Assembly: GCA_046303115.1 (NCBI GenBank)
Contig: JBKCGZ010000091.1
Span: 1-32,521, forward strand
DNA length: 32,521 bases
From: CAINEC01 sp046303115
GTDB lineage: Bacteria; Bacteroidota; Bacteroidia; AKYH767-A; OLB10
Direction of reading: 5' to 3'
How positions within the stretch are numbered: position 1 is the stretch's first letter; each line of letters begins with the position of its first letter. The position numbers and the translations under genes are program-made. Shown here piece by piece: positions 13,284 through 20,999 of this stretch. The notes under the pieces are model-generated. The model saw only the letters and a program-made list of their open reading frames with translations, was not told the origin of the DNA and did no database searches.

Positions 13284-16196
13284 TTAGGGGTTAAATTTTG
13301 ATTTAAGATATAATCCAGTAACTGATTTTTTCTCTTTGATTAAATCTTCCGGAACGCCTTCAAAAATTACTTCGCCACCACCGTTTCCGCCTTCAGGACC
13401 AAGATCAATAATCCAATCGGCTGATTTAATTATCTCCATGTTATGCTCAATTACAATGAGCGTATTGCCATTTCGCACGAGCGCATTAAATGCATCTAAC
13501 AATTTGCGTATATCATGAAAATGCAATCCCGTAGTTGGTTCATCAAATACAAAAAGAGTATTCGTTGCCTGATTTCCTTTACTCAAATAAGACGCTAATT
13601 TAATACGTTGTGCTTCTCCACCACTCAAGGTACTTGATGCTTGCCCTAGTCCGATATAACCTAAACCTACATCAGCCAGTGGCTGAATCTTATTCGTAAT
13701 TTTCTGATGCAATCCACGATACTTTTCAGGTCCTTGTGTTTCAACGAAGAATTCGAGCGCTTCATCAACAGTCATTTCAAGGATGTTAAAAATATTCTTA
13801 CCTCTATATTCTACCGCTAAGATATCATCTTTAAATCGTTGACCATTGCAATGGTCACACTTTAAGTGAATATCCGCCATGAACTGCATCTCTACCGTAA
13901 TAATTCCGTCACCATGGCAAAACTCACAACGTCCACCCTCAACATTAAATGAGAAATGAGATGGTTTTAATCCACGCTGACGCGATAACGGTAAGTCTGC
14001 GTACAAACCTCTGATTTCATCAAAGGCCTTCACATAAGTCACAGGATTCGATCTTGATGATTTACCTATCGGATTCTGATCGACCATTTCAGCATCTTTA
14101 AAATCCTGATAGTTTCCATCCATACGATCGAAGTTACCTGTAGCTTCAGAGAAACCACCGATGATTTTTTTAATGGCAGGGAATAATATTTTCTTTACCA
14201 ACGAAGTTTTTCCAGAACCACTCACTCCAGTTACGGCTGTCAACACTCCCATCGGAAACTTCACATGCACATTCTTCAGATTGTTTTCTCGTGCTCCTTT
14301 AATCTCAACATACTTCTTCCACTTTCTTCTTTGAAGAGGAACAGGAATTACTTCTTTACCTGTAAGATATTTAGCTGTTAAACTATTCTCCTCTTTCATC
14401 AGCGCAGCAGCATCACCTTGAAAAACTAACTGACCACCATGCACACCGGCCATCGGACCAATATCAATTAATTGATCAGCAGCACGCATAATCTCTTCGT
14501 CATGTTCAACCACTATAACGGTATTGCCTATCTGCTTTAACGATTTCAAAACACCAATCAAACGTTCTGTATCACGTGAATGAAGTCCAATACTTGGCTC
14601 ATCTAAAATATACATGGATCCCACTAACGTACTACCTAACGATGTTGCGAGATTAATTCGTTGCGACTCGCCTCCTGAAAGGGAATTCGACAAACGATTT
14701 AATGTTAAATAGCCTAAACCAACATCAAACAAAAACTGCAAACGACTATTAATTTCAGTTAGCAAACGATTCCCAATTTGTTCATCGTGCTTTTCAAATT
14801 TCAGACTATTAAAAAATGTAAAAGCTTCATCAACTGGCATGAGAACAATATCACTGATTGACTTACCTCCTACTTTCACATAATTCGCATCCTTGCGCAA
14901 GCGAGTTCCTCTGCAATCAGGACAAGCTTTTTTACCTCTGTAACGCGCTAGCATTACACGATACTGAATTTTATACATCTGCGATTCAAGATGCTCGAAA
15001 AACTGATTTAGTCCGTTGAAATATTTGTTACCTGTCCACAATAATTTTTTATCGCTCTCAGCTAATTCATAATAAGGTTTATGAATAGGGAAATCAAACT
15101 TATGTGCATTCATCACCAGTTTATCATTCCAATCTTTCAACTTTTCTCCTCTCCAACACAAGATTGCTCCATCATAAATCGAAAGACTCTTATCAGGAAT
15201 TACTAAATCTTCATCAACGCCAATTACACTTCCAAATCCTTCACAAGTTTTACAAGCTCCAAACGGATTATTAAAACTGAATAAATGAACGGAAGGCTCT
15301 TCGAAAATAATTCCATCTGCTTCAAAGCGATTAGAGAATTCTTTCGCAACAACTTTATCTTCTTCCAGAATATACAAACGACAAACACCACGACCTTCAT
15401 TAAAAGCAATTTGTGCAGAATCAGAAAGACGAGCCAATAAATCATCTTCTACTTCCTCTCCAACAACAACACGATCGATTAATAAATTAAAACCTGGAAT
15501 TAAAACAGGAATAGATTCAACAATTGAATCGGTTGCTTTAGTAACGGTCTTTTTGGCAGCAGTCTTTTTTGCTTTTGGCTTTACTTCGGAATTTAACTCT
15601 TGTAAAACTTCATCAATATCTTTTTGTGCATCATTCACAAACAATCGATCGAAACCTTTTTGTTGTAAAGAAGATAATTCATCTGCAACTGTACGACCTG
15701 AATACTGATAGATGGGTGATGTGATGATAATTCGTTTATTCTTATTGCTAACAATAAAATCAACGATGTCTTTTACATTATCTTTTTTTACTTCATTACC
15801 GGAGGTAGGTGAAATCGTTTTACCAATTCTTGCGAATAACAATTTCAGATAATCATAAATCTCCGTAGAAGTTCCAACTGTTGAACGTGGATTACGAGAA
15901 TTCACTTTTTGCTGAATAGCAATTGCTGGTGCAATTCCATGTATGTATTCCACATCAGGCTTATCCATTCGTCCGATAAACTGACGAGCGTAAGAAGATA
16001 AACTCTCTACATAGCGTCGTTGTCCTTCAGCATAAAGAGTATCAAAAGCAAGCGAACTTTTTCCTGAACCACTTAAGCCGGTAATAACAACAAAATTATT
16101 TCGAGGGATTGCAACATCAATCTTTTTCAGATTATGCATACCTGCTCCCTTAATCAGAATAAAATGTTTTGAATCGAGCGAGTTAAAATCAGGCAT
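13284..16196 (-). CDS. uvrA: UvrABC excinuclease subunit A
   Basis: The product has 970 residues, about 30 longer than the E. coli protein. UvrA is the dimeric ABC-type ATPase that finds DNA damage and loads UvrB. It has two ATPase modules: Walker A GLSGSGKS (40-47) and GVSGSGKT (657-664), and signatures LSGGESQR (506-513) and LSGGEAQR (857-864). The C-terminal zinc finger is intact (Cys757, Cys760, Cys780, Cys783), and CPDC is at 425-428. Two oddities: the first zinc finger keeps only Cys315/Cys318, while its expected partner CxxC near 293-297 reads EADG; and a Lys/Ala/Thr-rich insertion occupies about 204-226 (KPKAKKTAAKKTVTKAT). An exact -7 box lies about 25 bases upstream. It is cotranscribed with the M48 protease gene. 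Confidence 0.98.
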   Translation of the reverse strand: MPDFNSLDSKHFILIKGAGMHNLKKIDVAIPRNNFVVITGLSGSGKSSLAFDTLYAEGQRRYVESLSSYARQFIGRMDKPDVEYIHGIAPAIAIQQKVNSRNPRSTVGTSTEIYDYLKLLFARIGKTISPTSGNEVKKDNVKDIVDFIVSNKNKRIIITSPIYQYSGRTVADELSSLQQKGFDRLFVNDAQKDIDEVLQELNSEVKPKAKKTAAKKTVTKATDSIVESIPVLIPGFNLLIDRVVVGEEVEDDLLARLSDSAQIAFNEGRGVCRLYILEEDKVVAKEFSNRFEADGIIFEEPSVHLFSFNNPFGACKTCEGFGSVIGVDEDLVIPDKSLSIYDGAILCWRGEKLKDWNDKLVMNAHKFDFPIHKPYYELAESDKKLLWTGNKYFNGLNQFFEHLESQMYKIQYRVMLARYRGKKACPDCRGTRLRKDANYVKVGGKSISDIVLMPVDEAFTFFNSLKFEKHDEQIGNRLLTEINSRLQFLFDVGLGYLTLNRLSNSLSGGESQRINLATSLGSTLVGSMYILDEPSIGLHSRDTERLIGVLKSLKQIGNTVIVVEHDEEIMRAADQLIDIGPMAGVHGGQLVFQGDAAALMKEENSLTAKYLTGKEVIPVPLQRRKWKKYVEIKGARENNLKNVHVKFPMGVLTAVTGVSGSGKTSLVKKILFPAIKKIIGGFSEATGNFDRMDGNYQDFKDAEMVDQNPIGKSSRSNPVTYVKAFDEIRGLYADLPLSRQRGLKPSHFSFNVEGGRCEFCHGDGIITVEMQFMADIHLKCDHCNGQRFKDDILAVEYRGKNIFNILEMTVDEALEFFVETQGPEKYRGLHQKITNKIQPLADVGLGYIGLGQASSTLSGGEAQRIKLASYLSKGNQATNTLFVFDEPTTGLHFHDIRKLLDAFNALVRNGNTLIVIEHNMEIIKSADWIIDLGPEGGNGGGEVIFEGVPEDLIKEKKSVTGLYLKSKFNP

Positions 16197-16220
16197 TGCT
16201 ATATGTTATAAAATCGGGCA

Positions 16221-16228
16221 CAAAGATA
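16221..16228 (-). promoter_or_regulatory. -7 promoter box of uvrA
   Basis: Read leftward this is TATCTTTG, an exact TAnnTTTG match, 24 bases before the uvrA ATG. A TTTG lies further upstream (16241-16244 read leftward), but only 12 bases from the box, shorter than usual. Confidence 0.5.
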
Positions 16229-16279
16229 CTCGAATAAAAGCAAATATTACAGTAAGTCCAAGAATTAAAGGAATGCCCG

Positions 16280-16313
16280 AAAAAAGCAAAGGGCCCTAAA
16301 ATAGGACCCTTGC
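16280..16313 (-). terminator. Rho-independent terminator ending the nine-gene glycan operon
   Basis: Read leftward, GCAAGGGTCC pairs with GGGCCCTTTGC around the loop TATTTTA, with one T-G wobble and one bulged T, followed by six T. It lies 21 bases past the stop of the last operon gene and upstream of uvrA, separating the two transcription units. Confidence 0.85.
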
Positions 16314-16334
16314 TTAGTATATTACAACAATTGA

Positions 16335-18812
16335 TTAGTTACCAGCAAAAACTTTGAAAGTCATTACCTGATTATCGATTGTTAATTTAACTAAATAAAC
16401 TCCAGTTGAATTAAACTGAACTGGCATTAATGAGTTGGTATTTACATTTGATTTAGATGAAAATACTTGTTTACCCATTAAATCAAAGATTACTACCTGA
16501 TCAACCATTTTCACTTTTGAAGATGAAATCAATAAACCTTGATTTGAATAGATCAATTGTAGATCAGCGGCTGTGATTTCGTTCACTGAAGTTGGTGAAC
16601 AAGGATCACAAGAAGCCCATTTAGAACATGTAGTAACATCAACTCCTGGAGTTACAATAACACGGTTAGTGTATTGCGCATTACCATTCGTACATAACCA
16701 AGCTGGATCTAATACTTCTTTAATTGGAGTGCCACCATTCACGAATAAATACTCGTAGTTAGTATTTTCTAATAATTGAATTGAAGCTTCATAGGTATTA
16801 TTACCAATTGCCGTCATAGGAGTTCCTGGATAATTTGACCAACCTGACCAGCTACCGAATAAATAAACCGGAGTTGAATCTGGGTTTTGAACCTGGAATG
16901 TTGCGTTAATATAAACTGGGGCAACAGTTCCACATGCAGCACATGTGGCCCAGATTGAACAAACTGATGTATCTGTTGCACCTAATGATAATGTTCTGTT
17001 TGTATACTGTCCATTTCCATTTGTACATGGCCAAGCTGGATTTAACACTTCTTTCACTGGAGTTGCTCCGTTAACGAATAAATATTCATAGTTTGCATTG
17101 GTACCTAATTGAATAGTTACTTCATAAATGCCATTACCAATTGAAGTCATTGGAGTACCAGGATAATTACTAAATCCATTCCAGTTACCAAATACATAAA
17201 CAGGAACTGAGTCAGGATTTTCAACCTGGAAGGTTACATTAGCTAAAGCAGGAACTGAAGTACAAGAATTACATGTTTGCCATTGAGCACATACTGTTAA
17301 ATCAGCGCCACCAACAGCTAAAGTTCTGTTAGTATACTGACTATTTCCATTTGTACATGGCCAAGCTGGATCTAATATTTCATTTGATGGTGTAGCACCA
17401 TTTACAAACAAATACTCGTAATTTGAATTTGCATTTAATGCTAACGTAACTGAATATACGCCATTACCAATTGGCGTCATTACATCTCCTGGATAGTTAC
17501 CAAATCCACTCCAGCTACCAAATACGAATACCGGTGTTGAAGTAGGATTTTGAACCTGGAATGTTACGTTTACCTGAGCAGGTCCTGATGAGCAAGGATT
17601 ACATGTTGCCCACTGAGCGCAATACGTAGCTGCTGTTGTTCCAACTGATAATGTTCTATTAGTATATTGCGAATTACCATTTGTACAAGGATCTGCAGGA
17701 TCTAAATCTTCATTGATTGGAGTTGTTCCATTCACGAATAAATATTCGAAATTGGAATTAACAGGTAAGTTTAGAGTGATTTCCCAAGTGTTATTTCCAA
17801 TTGGTGTCATTGCATCTCCTGGATAGTTACTCCATCCGCTCCAGCTACCAAACACCCATACTGGTGTAGAGTCAGGATTTTGTACCTGGAAAGTAATTGC
17901 TGCAGTTGTTGGAGTTGTGTTACATGAATTACATGTTGCCCATTGTGCACAGTAAGTAGCAGCAGTTGTTCCTACAGCTAATGTTCTGTTTGTGTATTGC
18001 GTGTTACCATTTGTACAAGGGTCTGCAGGATTTAAATCCTCATTTATTGGAGTTGCTCCATTCACGAATAAATACTCGAAGTTAGCATTAACTGGTAAGT
18101 TCAATGTGATTTCCCATATATTGTTTCCAATTGGTGTCATTGCATCTCCAGGATAATTACTCCATCCACTCCAGCTACCAAATACCCATACTGGTGTTGA
18201 GTCAGGACTCTGTACCTGGAAAGTTATTGGTGCAATTGTCGGTACAGTCGGAGGCATGAAAGTAATATCATCACAGTAGTATGTTTTTGATCCTGCTGTA
18301 GCTCCATCTATTCCGAAGTTAAAGAAGATAGAAAGTTTTTGATAATTATAAGAATAATTGATAGCTGCTGTTCCTGGTGCTTGATTAGTAAAATCAAATT
18401 CTAACGTTTCCCATGCATTCGATGTTGTAGTTGTTAGATTTGCTTCAACACTCTTAGTAGGATCATTAGGGTCTTCTGCTTTTAATTTTACAATAATTCC
18501 TGCATCAGGCGAATAAACACGCACAGAAATTTTATTTGCGTTAGCTGCAAATGGAATTGGATTAGCAAGTCCAGATCCACCAATAGTAGTTCCAGCCCAT
18601 AATTGAGCTGTGCTTGTTTTTTCTGCTTGACACACAGAATTTGCTGCATTCAAAGGGTCTGCAACAATAGCGCTGACATTTCCTCCGAAATCAGCTAAGT
18701 TGTAGTTCGTATTTACATCATCGAAAGTAACAGGTAAGTCAACCTGCGTTTGCGAAAATGCAAATAATGAAATACAAGCACTAAGTAAAGTTAATAGTAA
18801 GTGTTTTTTCAT
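16335..18812 (-). CDS. T9SS-secreted protein with jelly-roll domain and five Trp/Cys-rich repeat domains
   Basis: The product has 825 residues. A signal peptide (1-20, ending LFAFSQ) is followed by a CBM-like beta-jelly-roll domain (about 23-187, VDLPVTFDD... ending TYYCDDITF), of the sort attached to secreted beta-glucanases. Five ~102-residue repeats follow (196-297, 306-407, 416-517, 526-627, 637-738). Each has VFGSWSGWSNYPG-like, YEYLFVNG, PCTNGNxQYTNR and WxxCxxC motifs, resembling the E-set fold of CBM48/CBM20/AMPK glycogen-binding modules plus a Cys-rich tail. A C-terminal T9SS type A-like sorting domain (about 750-825, MVDQVVIFDLMGKQVF, GVYLVKLTID) predicts secretion and surface attachment. 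No catalytic domain is visible: a polyvalent glycan-binding or matrix protein. It is the last gene of the operon, 23 bases after the related three-repeat gene. Confidence 0.8.
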   Translation of the reverse strand: MKKHLLLTLLSACISLFAFSQTQVDLPVTFDDVNTNYNLADFGGNVSAIVADPLNAANSVCQAEKTSTAQLWAGTTIGGSGLANPIPFAANANKISVRVYSPDAGIIVKLKAEDPNDPTKSVEANLTTTTSNAWETLEFDFTNQAPGTAAINYSYNYQKLSIFFNFGIDGATAGSKTYYCDDITFMPPTVPTIAPITFQVQSPDSTPVWVFGSWSGWSNYPGDAMTPIGNNIWEITLNLPVNANFEYLFVNGATPINEDLNPADPCTNGNTQYTNRTLAVGTTAATYCAQWATCNSCNTTPTTAAITFQVQNPDSTPVWVFGSWSGWSNYPGDAMTPIGNNTWEITLNLPVNSNFEYLFVNGTTPINEDLDPADPCTNGNSQYTNRTLSVGTTAATYCAQWATCNPCSSGPAQVNVTFQVQNPTSTPVFVFGSWSGFGNYPGDVMTPIGNGVYSVTLALNANSNYEYLFVNGATPSNEILDPAWPCTNGNSQYTNRTLAVGGADLTVCAQWQTCNSCTSVPALANVTFQVENPDSVPVYVFGNWNGFSNYPGTPMTSIGNGIYEVTIQLGTNANYEYLFVNGATPVKEVLNPAWPCTNGNGQYTNRTLSLGATDTSVCSIWATCAACGTVAPVYINATFQVQNPDSTPVYLFGSWSGWSNYPGTPMTAIGNNTYEASIQLLENTNYEYLFVNGGTPIKEVLDPAWLCTNGNAQYTNRVIVTPGVDVTTCSKWASCDPCSPTSVNEITAADLQLIYSNQGLLISSSKVKMVDQVVIFDLMGKQVFSSKSNVNTNSLMPVQFNSTGVYLVKLTIDNQVMTFKVFAGN
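16599..18227 (-). repeat. Five in-frame tandem domain repeats, ~330 bases each
   Basis: The unit is about 110 codons including linker. Units 1 and 2 are nearly identical in protein sequence (about eight substitutions over 102 residues), both with the variant PADPC; units 3 to 5 have PAWPC or PAWLC. The pattern shows stepwise duplication, the newest between units 1 and 2. Confidence 0.9.
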
Positions 18813-18835
18813 TTGGTTATTTTATTTAGATTAGT

Positions 18836-20125
18836 TTATTCTGTAATGATTGCTTTTATTGTTGATGTAACTCCATCGATATCTATTCGGATGAAATAGG
18901 TTTGATTTAACCTCAAATCAACATTAAATTTATTTGAACCTGATTGCTCTTGCTTATAAACACTTCTTCCTACGATATCATAAATCTCGATTCTATTTAC
19001 CAGATAATCATTTCCTAAAAACTGAATTCCATTTTGATTAATTACATAACGAATTTGCTTTTCAGAAATATTATCTAATGATGAAGTAGTACAATAATTA
19101 CATGTAGCCCAAATTGCACAAACAGTTGTATCATTAGTACCCATTGATAATGTACGATTCGTATACTGTCCATTACCATTTGTACAAGGCCATGCTGGAT
19201 TCAATCCCTCTTTCGTAGGTCCTACACCATTAACAAATAAATATTCATACGCTCCGTTTGAATTCAACTGAATCGTTGCTTCGTAAACATTATTTCCTAT
19301 GCTTGTCATTTGTAATCCTGGCCAATTGCTCCAGTTATTCCAGTTACCAAATAAATAAACAGGTAATGAATCAGGACTTTCTACACGAATAGTTGCATTG
19401 CGAATATTCGAAGGAACAAAACATGAATTACAAGATTGCCAGTCGTTGCAAACTGTTGTATCAGCAGCTGCAAGATTCAAAACACGATTTGTATACTGCC
19501 CGTTACCATTTGTGCATGGCCATGCGGGATCTAAAACTTCTTTTGAAGGACCAACACCATTCACGTATAAATACTCGTACGTAGTTGATGAAGGTAAAAA
19601 CAATGTCTTAGCATAATAACCATTTCCAACAGGCAACATCAAATCACCTGGCCAGTTACCCCATCCACTCCAACTACCAAATACGTAAACAGGAGTTGAA
19701 TCAGGATTATGAACTTGATATGTTACAGCCACAGTTCCTGTAGGCACATTACATGTATTACATGATTGCCAATCGGCGCAAACTGTTGTATCATTCGTGC
19801 CTAATGTAAACACACGATTTGTGTATTGCCCGTTACCATTTGTACAAGGCCATGCTGGATCTAAAGCTTCTTTCGTTGGACCTACACCATTCACAAATAA
19901 AAATTCATGCGTAGTGTTATTAGGAATGTTTAATGTAACAGAATAATATCCATTACCAACATTCGCCATTGGATCTCCGGGCCAATTACTCCATCCACTC
20001 CAACTTCCAAAAACAAATACAGGAGTTGAATCAGGATTATGCACCTGGAAGGTAACAAGGTTAGTTTGGGCATTCACATTCGCACCAAACGATAAAATAA
20101 ATAATAAGAGTAGCAGTTTCTTCAT
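18836..20125 (-). CDS. T9SS-secreted protein with three Trp/Cys-rich repeat domains
   Basis: The product has 429 residues. A signal peptide (1-20, ending ANVNAQ) leads directly into three repeats (about 22-125, 132-235, 243-345) of the same domain found in the neighbouring 825-residue protein: FVFGSWSGWSNWPG, EFLFVNG, PAWPCTNGNGQYTNR and a final CADWQSCNTC pattern. A T9SS-type C-terminal domain follows (about 353-429, with NRIEIYDIVGRSVYKQE and TYFIRIDIDG). No catalytic domain is visible. It is the minimal version of the architecture and may be the older paralogue. The conserved Trp residues, two in the FGSWSGW motif and one each in PAWPC and the tail, are suited to sugar stacking. Likely role: surface glycan capture. 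It sits 40 bases after the GH16 gene. Confidence 0.8.
   Translation of the reverse strand: MKKLLLLLFILSFGANVNAQTNLVTFQVHNPDSTPVFVFGSWSGWSNWPGDPMANVGNGYYSVTLNIPNNTTHEFLFVNGVGPTKEALDPAWPCTNGNGQYTNRVFTLGTNDTTVCADWQSCNTCNVPTGTVAVTYQVHNPDSTPVYVFGSWSGWGNWPGDLMLPVGNGYYAKTLFLPSSTTYEYLYVNGVGPSKEVLDPAWPCTNGNGQYTNRVLNLAAADTTVCNDWQSCNSCFVPSNIRNATIRVESPDSLPVYLFGNWNNWSNWPGLQMTSIGNNVYEATIQLNSNGAYEYLFVNGVGPTKEGLNPAWPCTNGNGQYTNRTLSMGTNDTTVCAIWATCNYCTTSSLDNISEKQIRYVINQNGIQFLGNDYLVNRIEIYDIVGRSVYKQEQSGSNKFNVDLRLNQTYFIRIDIDGVTSTIKAIITE
19091..20062 (-). repeat. Three in-frame tandem domain repeats, ~330 bases each
   Basis: The spacing of about 110 codons is the same as in the five-repeat gene. All three units have PAWPCTNGNGQYTNR and four cysteines; units 1 and 2 share the HNPDSTPV opening, and unit 3 has the NWNNWSNWPG variant. 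Confidence 0.9.
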
Positions 20126-20165
20126 ACGCTTTATTTTGATTGGGTTAATTTAACAATAACAATTT

Positions 20166-20999
20166 TTATAAAGGAAAATATTTAAATGATTTTATCACAA
20201 CTTCTGTCTCGGAACCGTTGATTGGAGCTTGTCCGTTTAACAACCACAAATTTATTCTTGCATTAGTGCTGTCAGCTGGTGCCGGAATAACTATTGGATT
20301 TGAAACTTGATTGCCTTCCATTTTTGTTCGAGGTATATTTGACTTGTCATATTTCCACTCTGCCATTGGAGTTAGTCCTGGATAATAATCACCTTCGTAA
20401 GAATTCCATGTGATAGTATCAGGTGTCCATTTAAAAACATGCGTACAAGTAGTTTTTAATTTGCTTGCTGGAATTAACGGTCGACGAGTACGCTCCACAT
20501 AAGGAGCTGGATTACTGAACCAAACAGGTTGAACACTATATGTTAAAAGCAATGAATCACTCGCATTTCCCCATCGAGCAAACTCGACATCCACTTCACT
20601 GTTGGCTTGTGATTGAAATGAATAATCATTCCAGGTAAATAATCCCAGCACAGCCTTTTCATTTAATGTTGTTAAATCGCTTTGTGTAGTAAACATATAA
20701 GTCCCATAGCCGAATTCTTTAACCGAAATTAATTCAGAGCAGTACCACTTGTTATTTTCTTTCGTGATTTTCATGTGTAACATCCCATTCCCATCTACAT
20801 AAATGTTTCCTGTATCAGAAGCAAAATAATTCGGACCAGGGCCCATCATCGTGGTACCGCTATTTTTAAAATTCCAATAATAGCCAGAGAAATACAAATC
20901 TCCCTTTTCAGTCGGCTCTGGTGGATCAGACTGTTTACATCCATAAATAGAAAGTAAGATTGCTGAACAAAGAAGTAATAGCTTTTTTTTATTTGACAT
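20166..20999 (-). CDS. Glycoside hydrolase family 16 lipoprotein (beta-glucanase-like)
   Basis: The product has 277 residues. MSNKKKLLLLCSAILLSIYG precedes Cys21, a probable lipid cysteine; the following KQSDPPEP is acidic a few residues on and may act as a surface-export signal. The GH16 jelly-roll core is present, with the catalytic motif EVDVE (nucleophile Glu135, Asp137, acid/base Glu139). The lack of an extra residue in the motif is the lichenase/XET-type form rather than the bulged laminarinase form. Family blocks include FGYGTYMFTTQSD, HVFKWTPDTITWNSYEG and the C-terminal ARINLWLLNG. Expected activity is endo-hydrolysis of beta-1,3- or beta-1,3/1,4-glucan at the cell surface. The start overlaps the end of the GH3 gene by 11 bases. 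Confidence 0.88.
   Translation of the reverse strand: MSNKKKLLLLCSAILLSIYGCKQSDPPEPTEKGDLYFSGYYWNFKNSGTTMMGPGPNYFASDTGNIYVDGNGMLHMKITKENNKWYCSELISVKEFGYGTYMFTTQSDLTTLNEKAVLGLFTWNDYSFQSQANSEVDVEFARWGNASDSLLLTYSVQPVWFSNPAPYVERTRRPLIPASKLKTTCTHVFKWTPDTITWNSYEGDYYPGLTPMAEWKYDKSNIPRTKMEGNQVSNPIVIPAPADSTNARINLWLLNGQAPINGSETEVVIKSFKYFPL

Noticed and set aside
7376..16196. A uvrB-uvrA operon
   Set aside because: The genes face each other on opposite strands with four unrelated genes between them, so they are only neighbours.
19393..19616. Two rightward frames within the three-repeat gene
   Set aside because: They are antisense to conserved repeat domains and appear only because the sequence is repetitive.
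16599..20062. CRISPR or satellite-like array
   Set aside because: The ~330-base periodicity is in-frame protein domain repetition with codon-level divergence, not short identical repeats with spacers.
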